A stretch of DNA of 64,000 bases from Saliniramus fredricksonii (GTDB lineage: Bacteria; Pseudomonadota; Alphaproteobacteria; Rhizobiales; Beijerinckiaceae): positions 434,001-498,000 of the forward strand of contig NZ_FMBM01000001.1 of the NCBI RefSeq assembly GCF_900094735.1, written 5' to 3'. Shown in pieces: positions 1 to 8,514 of this stretch (position 1 is its first letter; each line of letters opens with the position of its first letter). The position numbers and the translations under genes were made by a program. The notes under the pieces were generated by a model, which was given only the letters and a program-made list of their open reading frames with translations, was not told the DNA's origin and searched no databases.

Positions 1-650
1 CGCAGATGGTCCATGACGCCCACCACGCCGGCTGGCAGATGGCGATCCACGCCATCGGCGATGCGGCGATCGACCAGGTGCTCGACGCTTACGAAGCCGC
101 GCTCACCGCCCTGCCCGACCCGCAGCGGCGCCATCGGATCGAGCATTGCGGCTGGCTGCGGCCCGACCAGATGGCGCGGATGCGGCAGATGCACATCCTG
201 CCCGCTCCGCAACCCGCCTTCATGTACTGGTTCGGCGATCTCTACCTGACCCTCGCCGAGCCCGAGCGCGTCGCCGCCTCGCATCCGATGCGCACCTGGA
301 TCGAGAACGGGCTCGAGCCCTCCGCCTCGACCGATTGTCCGGTGGTGGAGATCGACCCCTTCGCCAATCTCTACACGATGATCACCCGCAAGACCGCTTC
401 CGGCACCGTTCTCGGTGCGGATCAGGCGCTCTCCCTCGAGGAAGCCCTGCACGCCTATACCCATGCGGGCGCCTATGCCGCCCGCGAGGAGGCGATCAAG
501 GGCCGCCTCGTCCCCGGCCAGCTTGCCGATATCGCCGTGTTCGACCGTGATTTCTTCACCGTGTCGCCGGAAGAGATCCGTACCGGGGCCTGTGACATCA
601 CCATTCTCGACGGGCGGATCGTGTACCGCCGGGAGGAGGCCGCCGGATGA
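1..650 (+). CDS. YtcJ-like amidohydrolase, C-terminal part (5' end outside window)
   Basis: The frame is open from the first bases, so the start lies upstream; 215 residues are visible. The sequence reads as the C-terminal half of an Amidohydro_3 (YtcJ-type) metal-dependent hydrolase. An IHAIGD motif near the start, HRIEHC about residue 45 and an STDCPV segment with the metal-binding Asp near residue 110 are all typical of the family. The tail (GRLVPGQLADIAVFDRD, then an ILDGRIVYR strand) is the usual closing beta-sandwich. Substrate cannot be deduced; the family includes hydrolases of N-substituted amino-acid, imidazole and formamide compounds. A second amidohydrolase follows 52 bases downstream on the same strand, suggesting a shared catabolic operon. 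Confidence 0.9.
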   Translation, partial: QMVHDAHHAGWQMAIHAIGDAAIDQVLDAYEAALTALPDPQRRHRIEHCGWLRPDQMARMRQMHILPAPQPAFMYWFGDLYLTLAEPERVAASHPMRTWIENGLEPSASTDCPVVEIDPFANLYTMITRKTASGTVLGADQALSLEEALHAYTHAGAYAAREEAIKGRLVPGQLADIAVFDRDFFTVSPEEIRTGACDITILDGRIVYRREEAAG

Positions 651-702
651 GCCCGCCCGCTTCCTCGCGATTCCAAACCAGCAATCCGGAGACGATCATC
701 CC

Positions 703-2142
703 ATGCCGCGCACCACCCTGATCAGGAACGCCTCCTTCCTCGTCGCCTATGACGCAGCAACGGACAGCCACAGCTATCGCCGGGATTGCGACATCGTCTT
801 CACCGATGACCGGATCGTTCATATCGGCCCCGGCTTCACCGGTCATGTCGACGAAACCATTGACGCTTCGCGCCTGATGGTGATGCCCGGCCTCGTCGAC
901 ATCCATTCGCATCCGGCCTCCGAGCCCCTCAACAAGGGCTGGAACGACGAGCTCGGCTCGGCGAAGCTCTGGGGCTCCTCGCTCTATGAATTCATGCCGC
1001 TGTTTCGCCCGGATGCACAGGGGATCCCGGCCTGCGCGAGCGTGGCCTATTGCGAATTGCTGATGTCGGGGGTAACGACGCTCGTCGACATGTCCGGCGC
1101 CTGGGAGGGCTGGCTCGATCTGTTCGCGCAAAGCGGGCTGCGCGGCGTCGTCTCGCCGATGTATCGCTCTGCGCGCTGGTACACGAAGGACGGCCATGTG
1201 GTCGAATACGAATGGGACGCCGCCGGCGGCGAGAAGGCCATGGCGCAGGCCATGGAGGTGGTCGATGCCGCCGCGCGCCACCCTTCCGGGCGCCTGTCGG
1301 GCATGGTCGCGCCCTCGCAGATCGATACCTGCACGCCGGAGCTGATCAGGGAGAGCTTCGCGGAAGCCGAGCGGCGCGACCTGCCCTTCCAGATCCATGC
1401 GGCACAAAGCGTCGTCGAATTCCACGAGATGACCCGGCGCCACGGCATGACGCCGATCGAATGGCTGGAATCGCTCGGCGTGCTCTCACCGCGCGCGATC
1501 ATCGGGCACGGCATCTTTCTCGACCACCATTCCTCGGCTCTGAACTGGCCCAGGCGCGACGATCTCGCTTCCATCATCAACAGCGGTACCACGGTGGCGC
1601 ATTGCCCGGTGGTCTTCCAGCGGCGCGGCATCGCCATCCAGTCGGTGGGCGGCTATCTGCGCCGGGGCGTGAAAATGGCGATCGGCACCGACACCTTCCC
1701 CCACAACATGCTGGAGGAGCTGCGCGCGGTGGGGATCGGCTCGCGCATGGTCTCGGAAGACGTCTGGGACCTGCGCCTGTCGCAGATCCTCGATTGCGCC
1801 ACCCTGGGCGGGGCACGCGCGCTCATGCGCGATGATATCGGGCGGCTCGCCGTCGGGGCGAAGGCGGATATCGTCATGGTCGATCTCGACCATCCGATGA
1901 TGCGCCCGGTCCGCGACCCGCTGCGCAGTCTCGTCTATGCGGCGGCGGAACGGGCGGTGAAGACCGTCTTCGTCGATGGCGCCAAAGTGGTCGATGACGG
2001 GCGCGTCCTCACTCTCGATTACGAGGCGGCCAGCGCGGCGCTGCAGGAGGCGCAGTACCGGGCCGAGGGCGCGGTCGCGGCTGCGGATTGGGCGGGGCGT
2101 TCGAGCTACGAGATCTCGCCCCATACCTATCCGCAGGCCTGA
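703..2142 (+). CDS. Amidohydrolase of the ATZ/TRZ-cytosine deaminase group
   Basis: A 479-residue hydrolase of the TIM-barrel amidohydrolase superfamily. Metal-binding residues visible in order are the HSH pair (VDIHSHPAS, near residue 72), a His in FQIHAAQS, a His in IIGHGIFLDHH and the Asp in IGTDTFPHN. The C-terminal sandwich ends with ADIVMVDLDHP. The open frame extends further upstream, but the Met at this position begins the beta-strand usual for the family (TLIRNASFLVAYD), so the longer upstream frame is treated as read-through over the preceding gene's tail. Substrate is unknown; the group contains aminohydrolases, chlorohydrolases and deaminases. It probably forms an operon with the preceding YtcJ-like gene. 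Confidence 0.9.
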   Translation: MPRTTLIRNASFLVAYDAATDSHSYRRDCDIVFTDDRIVHIGPGFTGHVDETIDASRLMVMPGLVDIHSHPASEPLNKGWNDELGSAKLWGSSLYEFMPLFRPDAQGIPACASVAYCELLMSGVTTLVDMSGAWEGWLDLFAQSGLRGVVSPMYRSARWYTKDGHVVEYEWDAAGGEKAMAQAMEVVDAAARHPSGRLSGMVAPSQIDTCTPELIRESFAEAERRDLPFQIHAAQSVVEFHEMTRRHGMTPIEWLESLGVLSPRAIIGHGIFLDHHSSALNWPRRDDLASIINSGTTVAHCPVVFQRRGIAIQSVGGYLRRGVKMAIGTDTFPHNMLEELRAVGIGSRMVSEDVWDLRLSQILDCATLGGARALMRDDIGRLAVGAKADIVMVDLDHPMMRPVRDPLRSLVYAAAERAVKTVFVDGAKVVDDGRVLTLDYEAASAALQEAQYRAEGAVAAADWAGRSSYEISPHTYPQA

Positions 2143-2297
2143 ACCGGCAAAGCCGGGAACGGCTTCTCCACCAGTAATCGCGCCGTGATCGCGGCTGCGC
2201 GCTTGCTCTTGCCGATAAAAGCTTGTTAAACCCGCCCCGCCGCCACAGCGAGGCGCCAGACTGCCTTGCAAGCACTCGCCGAGAAAGCCGATCCGCC

Positions 2298-3230
2298 ATG
2301 AAACTCGTTGCCGGAAATTCCAACCGTCCGCTCGCCGAAGCCATTGCCGCCTATCTCGGCATTCCGCTGGGCAAGTGCCAGGTGAAGCGCTTCGCGGATA
2401 TGGAAATCTTCGTGGAATTGCAGGAAAACGTCCGCGGTGAGGATGTCTTCATCCTGCAATCGACCTCGTTTCCCGCCAATGACCATCTCATGGAGATGCT
2501 GATCCTGATCGATGCGCTCAAGCGCTCCTCGGCCAAGCGGATCACGGCGGTGATGCCCTATTTCGGTTACGCGCGGCAGGATCGGCGCACGGCCGGGCGC
2601 ACACCGATCTCGGCCAAGCTGGTGGCCAATCTGATCACCGAGGCGGGCGCCGACCGTGTCCTCACCCTCGATCTGCATGCCGGCCAGATCCAGGGCTTCT
2701 TCGACATTCCCACCGACAACCTGTTCAGCGCGCCGGTCATGGTCCGCGACATCAAGGAACGCATGGCCAATGGCGACAAGGTCGTGGTCTCGCCCGATGT
2801 CGGTGGCGTGGTGCGCGCCCGCGCGCTGGCCAAGCGGATCGACGCCCAGCTTGCCATCGTCGACAAGCGCCGCGAACGCCCCGGTGAATCGGAAGTCATG
2901 AGCATCATCGGTGACGTGGCCGGGCGCAGCTGCCTGCTCGTCGACGACATCGTCGATTCCGGCGGTACCCTGTGCAACGCCGCCGAGGCGCTTCTGGAGA
3001 AAGGCGCGACGGAAGTCTACGCCTTCATCACCCACGGCGTTCTCTCCGGTGGTGCGGTGTCGCGCATTGCCAATTCCAAGCTGAAGGAACTGGTCATCAC
3101 CGATTCCATCATGCCCACGGAAGCGGTGAAGGTGGCCCGCAATATCCGCGTACTCTCCATCGACAGCCTGATGGGGGAGGCGATCGCGCGCACGGCTTCC
3201 GAATCGTCGGTTTCCAGTCTTTTCGACTGA
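2298..3230 (+). CDS. prs: Ribose-phosphate pyrophosphokinase
   Basis: PRPP synthetase transfers pyrophosphate from ATP to ribose-5-phosphate, feeding purine, pyrimidine, His, Trp and NAD synthesis in the cytoplasm. The 310-residue length is standard. Visible motifs are the N-terminal [16 protein letters not shown], the [19 protein letters not shown]-binding stretch, the [14 protein letters not shown] metal/ATP segment and the PRPP-binding loop [15 protein letters not shown]. The open frame extends 75 bases upstream, but the Met at 2298 matches the conserved Prs N-terminus. It stands alone between a catabolic operon and comEC, consistent with housekeeping expression. Confidence 0.98.
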   Translation: MKLVAGNSNRPLAEAIAAYLGIPLGKCQVKRFADMEIFVELQENVRGEDVFILQSTSFPANDHLMEMLILIDALKRSSAKRITAVMPYFGYARQDRRTAGRTPISAKLVANLITEAGADRVLTLDLHAGQIQGFFDIPTDNLFSAPVMVRDIKERMANGDKVVVSPDVGGVVRARALAKRIDAQLAIVDKRRERPGESEVMSIIGDVAGRSCLLVDDIVDSGGTLCNAAEALLEKGATEVYAFITHGVLSGGAVSRIANSKLKELVITDSIMPTEAVKVARNIRVLSIDSLMGEAIARTASESSVSSLFD

Positions 3231-3318
3231 CCTTCGTGATTTTTTGATCGCAGCCGGTGGACATCGGCGTCCGCTTGCCCTTGATTGCTTTTGACGTAAT
3301 TGCAATCGAAGGCGGCAT

Positions 3319-5958
3319 ATGGGCGAAATCGCGCGAGGCACGGCGGTCGACGGGGGCGAAAGCGGCTTCGTCGGCGCGGGCGCGCGCGCGGACCATGATC
3401 AGACGGATCACGCCGATTTCCGCCACGCCGAGCGCATCCTTGCCGCATGCGGCGCCTGGCTTCGCGCATGCCTTGCCGAGGAAGTCTCCCGTCGCCGGCT
3501 GTTTCCGTGGTGCGCCGTGGCTTTCGGGCTGGGCATTCTTCTCTTCTTCGCGGCTCAAGGGCGCCCGCATGCGGCGGCACCGCTGGCCGGGCTCGCTCTG
3601 TGCGGGGTCATCGCCTGGCTGGGGCGCCATGATCACCGCATCCTGCGCATCTCCATTGCCGTCGCCATGGTGTTTGCCGGCTTCACTGCCACGATGCTGC
3701 GTTTCGAGCGGGTCAATGCGCCGATCATCGACGGGATCCGGATCGCGCAACTCACCGGCAGCGTGATCAGCATCGAGGAACGCACCAGCGATGCACGACT
3801 CGTGATCCGCGTCGTGGCCATCGATGATCGCGCGCGCGATGCCCTGCCGGCGCGGGTACGGGTGACGACGCGCGCTGCGGGCGATCTGCGCGCCGGCGAT
3901 ACGATCAGTGCCCGGGTGCGGTTGATGCCGCCGCCGGAAGCGGCCTGGCCGGGCGGCTATGATTTCGCCCGCAGCGCCTGGTTTGCGCGCATCGGCGGTG
4001 TCGGCTCGATTCTGGGGGATGCGCGCATCGTCGCGCCGGAGACCCCGCCGGGCTTCGCCGAGCGTGTGCGCGCTGCAATCGACAATGCGCGGGTCAGCAC
4101 GACACGCCGTATCTTCGACGCGATCGGGGGCCAGCCTGGCGCGGTCGCCGCAGCGCTGGTGACGGGCAAGCGCGGGCTGATCACCGAGGAGACCAATGCC
4201 GCGCTTCGCGCTGCGGGAATCTATCACATCGTCTCGATATCCGGCCTGCATATGGTGCTGGCGGCCGGAACCATCTTCTGGCTCACCCGCGCCGGCCTCG
4301 CCCTCGTGCCGACGCTCGCGCTTGGCTGGCCGATCAAGAAGATCGCGGCGGTGGCAGCGATCATGGGTGCTGTCGGCTATTGCATCTTCTCCGGTGCGCA
4401 GGTCGCCACGATCCGCGCCGTGATCATGACCGGGGTGATGCTCGGCGCCGTCTTGTTCGACCGACCGGCGCTGAGCATGCGCAATCTCGCGATTGCGGCG
4501 ATCCTCGTGCTGGCCTGGCAGCCCGAGACGCTGCTCGGCCCCTCCTTCCAGATGTCTTTCTCCGCCGTCGTCGGGCTCATCGCCGGCGCGGAATGGATGC
4601 GCGCGCGGGAAAACCGGCCCGGGCCGACGCCCGGCGCGGCGGGCCGCTTCCTGCGCTGGCTCGCCGCTGGCATGCTTGGCATTCTCACCACCACCATCAT
4701 CGCGACCATCGCGACCGGCCCGTTCGCGGCCTATCATTTCCAGATCGCCAATCCCTATGGTCTGATCGGCAATGCCCTGGCTTTGCCCATCGTCTCGCTC
4801 GTGGTGATGCCGGCGGGCGTGATCGGCGTACTCCTGATCGGCTTCGGCCTCGACCATTTCGCCTGGCAGGTGATGGGCTTCGGCATTGCGAGGGTGCTCG
4901 ACGTGGCCCGTTTCGTCGCGGGTTTCGAAGGATCGAACCTGCCCGTCGCGGCTTTCGGCAGCGGCGCGCTGGCACTGATGGTGATCGGCTTGCTCATGGC
5001 GACGCTCTTCGTCTCGCCACTGCGACGGCTGGCGGTGATCCCGGCAGGCATCGGCTTTGCGCTCGCCATGACACCGGATCGGCCCGATCTCTATGTCGAT
5101 CGCAACGGTGCGGGCGCCGCAATCAGGGGCGCGGATGGCAGGCTCGTGCTGCTGGGCCGTCCGAGCGCCTTCGTCACCGCGCAATGGCTGAAGGCCGATG
5201 GCGATGCGCGGCTGATGACGGATGCTCCGGAGGATGCCGACGCGTCCCTGCATGCGGGGGTGAACTGCGATCCCCTCGGCTGCACCAAGATTTTCGTCGG
5301 CGGGCATGCGGTCGCTTTCGTGATGGATGCGCGCGCCTTCCTGGAGGATTGCACACGCGCGGCGATCATCATTACACCGCTGGAAGCCCCGCCCTCATGC
5401 GCCGCGCCACGCGTGATCGATCGCATGACGCTGCAGCGCCATGGTGCAGTCAGTGCGCATTTCGCCAAGAATCTCGGTGCGGATAGGACGCAATTCGCCG
5501 CCATGCCGGACGCGCCTGCGGGGAGAGACGGGCCATCCGAGCGGCGAATCGCCGATTCCGACGCCCACCATTCCGATTTCGTGAATTCGCCCTCAGGTGC
5601 GGCGCCATTCGAGGGCGTGGTGGTAAGCGGGGGAGCTGACGCAGAACCAGAGCAGGAGACGATCCGGGAAACGACCAGCGGGATGGCTGGGGTCAGGGCG
5701 TGGGAGGGGCCTGCCGAGGGCGTCGGCGACAGGCTCGGCGCGGGGCTTGGCGCGGGGCTTGGCGCGTGGCTTGGCGCGTGGCTTGGCGACAGACCTCGCG
5801 AAGGGCCCGGCGAGCCGCCTGACGGTCGCGTTGCCGAGACGGGGGTGGCGACGGATGGCGTTGCGGGCGCACCTCGCGCCGATCCGATCAGGCGCTTGAC
5901 GGGCGTTCGCCGCGCGAACGAAACCCGCCCCTGGCTCTTGCGCAAGACCGATGAATGA
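3319..5958 (+). CDS. comEC: ComEC/Rec2 family DNA-uptake membrane channel
   Basis: Polytopic inner-membrane protein of 879 residues that in competent bacteria passes single-stranded DNA into the cytoplasm. An N-terminal cytosolic stretch is followed by hydrophobic helices, a DUF4131 region (about 100-230) and the Competence core (about 270-560) with the signature GIYHIVSISGLHMVLAAG. The C-terminal soluble domain keeps a CDPLGC segment but I see no intact metallo-beta-lactamase HxHxDH motif. The final about 120 residues are low-complexity and contain a Gly-Leu/Trp-Gly-Ala repeat encoded by a 12-base minisatellite, which looks like a recent expansion. It is convergent with lexA. Whether this organism is transformable is not shown by the window. 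Confidence 0.93.
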   Translation: MGEIARGTAVDGGESGFVGAGARADHDQTDHADFRHAERILAACGAWLRACLAEEVSRRRLFPWCAVAFGLGILLFFAAQGRPHAAAPLAGLALCGVIAWLGRHDHRILRISIAVAMVFAGFTATMLRFERVNAPIIDGIRIAQLTGSVISIEERTSDARLVIRVVAIDDRARDALPARVRVTTRAAGDLRAGDTISARVRLMPPPEAAWPGGYDFARSAWFARIGGVGSILGDARIVAPETPPGFAERVRAAIDNARVSTTRRIFDAIGGQPGAVAAALVTGKRGLITEETNAALRAAGIYHIVSISGLHMVLAAGTIFWLTRAGLALVPTLALGWPIKKIAAVAAIMGAVGYCIFSGAQVATIRAVIMTGVMLGAVLFDRPALSMRNLAIAAILVLAWQPETLLGPSFQMSFSAVVGLIAGAEWMRARENRPGPTPGAAGRFLRWLAAGMLGILTTTIIATIATGPFAAYHFQIANPYGLIGNALALPIVSLVVMPAGVIGVLLIGFGLDHFAWQVMGFGIARVLDVARFVAGFEGSNLPVAAFGSGALALMVIGLLMATLFVSPLRRLAVIPAGIGFALAMTPDRPDLYVDRNGAGAAIRGADGRLVLLGRPSAFVTAQWLKADGDARLMTDAPEDADASLHAGVNCDPLGCTKIFVGGHAVAFVMDARAFLEDCTRAAIIITPLEAPPSCAAPRVIDRMTLQRHGAVSAHFAKNLGADRTQFAAMPDAPAGRDGPSERRIADSDAHHSDFVNSPSGAAPFEGVVVSGGADAEPEQETIRETTSGMAGVRAWEGPAEGVGDRLGAGLGAGLGAWLGAWLGDRPREGPGEPPDGRVAETGVATDGVAGAPRADPIRRLTGVRRANETRPWLLRKTDE
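5725..5796 (+). repeat. 12-bp minisatellite in the 3' end of comEC
   Basis: Four near-identical 12-base units (ggcgcgGggctt or ggcgcgTggctt) lie at 5737-5784, flanked by one diverged unit on each side (ggcgacaggctc and ggcgacagacct). Being a multiple of three they stay in frame and encode a GLGA/WLGA repeat in the C-terminal tail. Array length is likely to vary between strains. Confidence 0.9.
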
Positions 5959-6118
5959 GCCCGCGACGACCGCGCGGTCCGAGCCGATAGACTGAACCCA
6001 TGAAGCTGCGGGCAGCATGCGCTGCGCCAGCACGATGCGCCCGGATCAGCCTGCAGAACGAGTTATCACCCGCGGGCGCCACCCTTTCCCCGGGCGGAGG
6101 CGGCGCGGGGCGCCGCTC

Positions 6119-6946
6119 TCAATAACGGCGCACCAGCGAAACCAGCCGCCCCTGAATCTGGACGCGATCAGGCCCCAGCACGCGTGTTTCATAGGCCGGA
6201 TTCGCCGCCTCGAGCGCGATCGATGAGCCGCGTCGCCGGAAGCGTTTCAGGGTCGCTTCCTCCGCATCGATCAGCGCAACGATGATATCACCGGTATTGG
6301 CGACATCCTGACGCCGGATGACGACGATATCACCATCGAGAATACCCGCCTCGATCATCGAATCGCCGCGCACTTCCAATGCATAATGCTCGCCGCCGGT
6401 AATGAAATCGGGCGAGACCGCGATGGTATGCATCGGGTTCTGGATCGCTGAAATCGGCGTGCCCGCCGCAATGCGCCCCATGACGGGGATGTTCACCGCA
6501 CGCTCGTAATCCTCGTCGGCGAGGGGATTGGGAATATCGGCTTCATCAACGAGACCGCCTTGCCGTGCGTCGTCATGATCACGCCCTTTGCCAACCCCAG
6601 CCTTGCCGCCCTTGACCTTGCCGCCCTCGACCTTGCCGCCCTCCCCCTTGCCGCCCTCGACGACACTCGGCGAGAACCCGCCGCGCGGAGCGCCGACAGC
6701 GGAACCGGCGCCTCCGAGCGGACGCTGCAAAGTCTCGGGCATGCGCAGAATTTCGAGCGCCCGCGCGCGATAGGGCAGCCGCCGGATGAACCCACGCTCT
6801 TCCAGCGCCGTAATCAGACGGTGAATGCCGGATTTCGACTTCAGATCCAGCGCATCCTTCATCTCGTCAAAGGATGGCGGCACGCCCGATTCGCGCATGC
6901 GTTCATGGATGAAGGTCAGCAATTCGTGCTGCTTACGCGTGAGCAT
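6119..6946 (-). CDS. lexA: LexA SOS repressor
   Basis: Represses DNA-damage genes and is inactivated by RecA-stimulated self-cleavage. Translation from the Met at 6946 ([17 protein letters not shown], the canonical LexA N-terminus) gives 275 residues, longer than the usual 200-240. The winged-helix DNA-binding domain is residues 1-70. The S24 protease domain keeps the scissile Ala161-Gly162 (GRIAAGTP), nucleophile Ser196 (RGDSMIEAG) and Lys234 (TLKRF). Between them is an unusually long linker with GGK pentapeptides encoded by a 15-base tandem repeat. A LexA operator overlies its own promoter just upstream. It is convergent with comEC. Confidence 0.97.
   Translation of the reverse strand: MLTRKQHELLTFIHERMRESGVPPSFDEMKDALDLKSKSGIHRLITALEERGFIRRLPYRARALEILRMPETLQRPLGGAGSAVGAPRGGFSPSVVEGGKGEGGKVEGGKVKGGKAGVGKGRDHDDARQGGLVDEADIPNPLADEDYERAVNIPVMGRIAAGTPISAIQNPMHTIAVSPDFITGGEHYALEVRGDSMIEAGILDGDIVVIRRQDVANTGDIIVALIDAEEATLKRFRRRGSSIALEAANPAYETRVLGPDRVQIQGRLVSLVRRY
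6602..6661 (-). repeat. 15-bp minisatellite in the LexA hinge
   Basis: Four tandem 15-base units of the form cttgccgccctcgac (+ strand) occupy 6602-6616, 6617-6631, 6632-6646 and 6647-6661 with one to three mismatches. Read on the minus strand they encode GGK-rich pentapeptides in the linker between the DNA-binding and protease domains of LexA. The expansion is in frame and should not disturb either domain. Confidence 0.92.
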
Positions 6947-6985
6947 GGTTCCGCCTTGCGATTCGAGATCAAACAAATCACGAAC

Positions 6986-7014
6986 ACATTACGGGTTCCC
7001 ACTGTGTTCCGCAA
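6986..7014 (-). promoter_or_regulatory. lexA promoter with LexA (SOS) box
   Basis: On the minus strand, TTGCGG (-35, 7014-7009) and TAATGT (-10, 6991-6986) are separated by exactly 17 bases. A perfect alphaproteobacterial LexA box, GTTC-N7-GTTC, fills the spacer at 6995-7009. The arrangement predicts autorepression of lexA. Confidence 0.88.
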
Positions 7015-7096
7015 GTCTCACCCACCCGATGTTACGCATTTTTTGCAAAAAACAATTCAAGATCAAAAATCTGTAACAGCCCGGGATTGATGGAGT

Positions 7097-7106
7097 GGAT
7101 GCCCCC
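7097..7106 (+). repeat. Left sub-terminal inverted repeat of the IS
   Basis: GGATGCCCCC is the exact reverse complement of GGGGGCATCC at 8438-8447. Confidence 0.9.
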
Positions 7107-7171
7107 ACCCGACGGCATCGCAATGTGCCAAAATGGTGATGCTGAAGTCATCACAGAAGGAGGAGGCATCC

Positions 7172-8194
7172 ATGGGTGAGATTAGCATCGTTGGCGTCGA
7201 CCTGGCAAAGCAGGTTCTCCAGGTTCATGGGGCAACGGCCGATGGACAGGTGCTGTTCCGCAAGAAGCTGTCACGGGCGCAGTTTGCGAAGTTCATGGCG
7301 TCGCTGCCGCCTTGTGTGGTGGCGATGGAGGCATGCGCAACGGCGCACTATTGGGGTCGTGAGCTCTCCCGTCTGGGTCATGAAGTGCGGCTGATCCCGC
7401 CCATTTACGTGAAGCCCTTCGTCAAGCGGCAAAAAAACGATGCCGCTGATGCTGAGGCCGTGGCGGAAGCAGCACAGCGTCCGACCATGCGTACCGTTGC
7501 GGTGAAGACCGCGGACCAACAAGCCCGGGCGATGCTGTTCCGCACCCGGGACCTGCTGGTTGGCCAGCGAACCCGTCTGGTGAATGCACTACGCGGGCAT
7601 CTTGCTGAGCACGGCATCATCATCGGTCAAGGCGTTGGGAATATCGCTCGCTTTGCTGCCTGTCTCGATCAGGACACGCTTCCGGACCTGGTTCGCGATC
7701 TCGGGCGGCTTTACCTCGATCAGATTGCTCAGATCAGCGACGAGATCGGCAAGCTGGACAAGCGGATCACAACTGCAGCCAGGGAAAACAGCACAGCACG
7801 CCGGCTGCAGACCATGCCGGGAATCGGCCCGGTCTGCGCCATGGCGATTGCATCCTTTGCACCGGAGATGCGGGAATTCCGCCGTAGTCGCGATTTTGCA
7901 GCGTGGCTTGGCCTCGTTCCACGACAGCACTCCTCCGGTGGCAAGCAGAAGCTTGGCCGCACTTCCAAGATGGGTCAGCGCGATATTCGACGCCTGCTGA
8001 TCATCGGCGCCATGTCTGTCGTGCATTGGAGGGGCCGGCACGGTGGCCGTCCGGGATCGTGGTTATCGCGCATGCTCGCACGCAAACCACGCAAACTGGT
8101 CGCCATCGCACTGGCGAACAAAATGGCGCGTATGATCTGGGCCATGCTCGCCGGCGAGACTGATTACAGGGATCCGACCGGCGCGATCTGCTGA
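7172..8194 (+). CDS. IS110/IS1111-family transposase (DEDD recombinase)
   Basis: A 340-residue recombinase. The N-terminal RuvC-like DEDD domain shows GVDLAKQVLQVHG (first Asp), VVAMEACATAHYW (Glu) and KRQKNDAADAEAVAEA (Asp pair). The C-terminal Transposase_20 domain shows LQTMPGIGPVCAMAIAS and the SSGGKQKLGR stretch that carries the candidate nucleophilic Ser of this family. The ATG at 7172 is preceded by a strong Shine-Dalgarno (agaaggaggagg), so it is preferred over the in-frame Met at 7133. The gene is complete, without frameshift, and the element could be active. In this family the enzyme acts with an RNA encoded by the element itself. Confidence 0.95.
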   Translation: MGEISIVGVDLAKQVLQVHGATADGQVLFRKKLSRAQFAKFMASLPPCVVAMEACATAHYWGRELSRLGHEVRLIPPIYVKPFVKRQKNDAADAEAVAEAAQRPTMRTVAVKTADQQARAMLFRTRDLLVGQRTRLVNALRGHLAEHGIIIGQGVGNIARFAACLDQDTLPDLVRDLGRLYLDQIAQISDEIGKLDKRITTAARENSTARRLQTMPGIGPVCAMAIASFAPEMREFRRSRDFAAWLGLVPRQHSSGGKQKLGRTSKMGQRDIRRLLIIGAMSVVHWRGRHGGRPGSWLSRMLARKPRKLVAIALANKMARMIWAMLAGETDYRDPTGAIC

Positions 8195-8437
8195 ACGCGG
8201 CTGTCGGAGCCTCGGGGATGTGAGGAGGGCAATGACCTGAATGGGCAAATGATCGATCAGATCCGGGTCGGGTAAACCAGTGGAGTGCAACGAGCCTCGA
8301 GCTCGCCCTATTGATTTGGTACCTGATCCGCGTATCACCATCCCGGCCCGCGGCGTGCGAAAGCCGCACTTGTGAGGCCTGAAACATGACCGCACCCGAT
8401 CACGCGCTCAGACAGGCAAAAAAATCCTTGCATCAAA
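8195..8437 (+). ncRNA. Probable bridge RNA/seekRNA in the IS right end
   Basis: The non-coding stretch between the transposase stop and the right repeat is long and foldable, as in IS1111-type elements, which carry their guide RNA 3' of the transposase. GATCAG at 8255-8260 pairs with CTGATC at 8323-8328, and ACCA (8276-8279) can pair with TGGT (8317-8320). These enclose a large internal loop divided by the hairpin CGAGC/GCTCG (8291-8305). The left arm of the loop contains GGAGTGCA (8282-8289), complementary to the DNA just outside the right end. The right arm contains ATTGAT, found just outside the left end. A second structured part follows (GCGGC 8351-8355 with GCCGC 8363-8367). Exact ends, strand and expression are inferred. 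Confidence 0.6.
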
Positions 8438-8447
8438 GGGGGCATCC
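8438..8447 (+). repeat. Right sub-terminal inverted repeat of the IS
   Basis: GGGGGCATCC is the exact reverse complement of the left repeat at 7097-7106. Confidence 0.9.
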
Positions 8448-8514
8448 AAACATGCACTCCCGCTGATCGTCGCACCAGTTTGTTCACCGCGGCAGCGCTT
8501 TCCGGCTTTGAAGA

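Larger units (their letters stand above)
7090..8450 (+). mobile_element. IS110-family insertion sequence, IS1111-type
   Basis: The element holds one intact DEDD transposase/recombinase gene, a short left non-coding end (about 80 bases) and a long right non-coding end (about 250 bases). Sub-terminal 10-base inverted repeats lie at 7097-7106 and 8438-8447. Sub-terminal repeats and the long 3' non-coding end are characteristic of the IS1111 group rather than the IS110 group proper. Outer ends are set by analogy with IS1111 members, whose repeats lie about 7 bases from the left and 3 from the right end, so they are uncertain by a few bases. No target duplication is expected. It sits between the lexA promoter and an acyl ligase gene. 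Confidence 0.88.

Noticed and set aside
3109-5307. 732-codon minus-strand ORF
   Set aside because: Antisense of comEC and prs, with low-complexity Arg/Asp/Gly composition and no domain.
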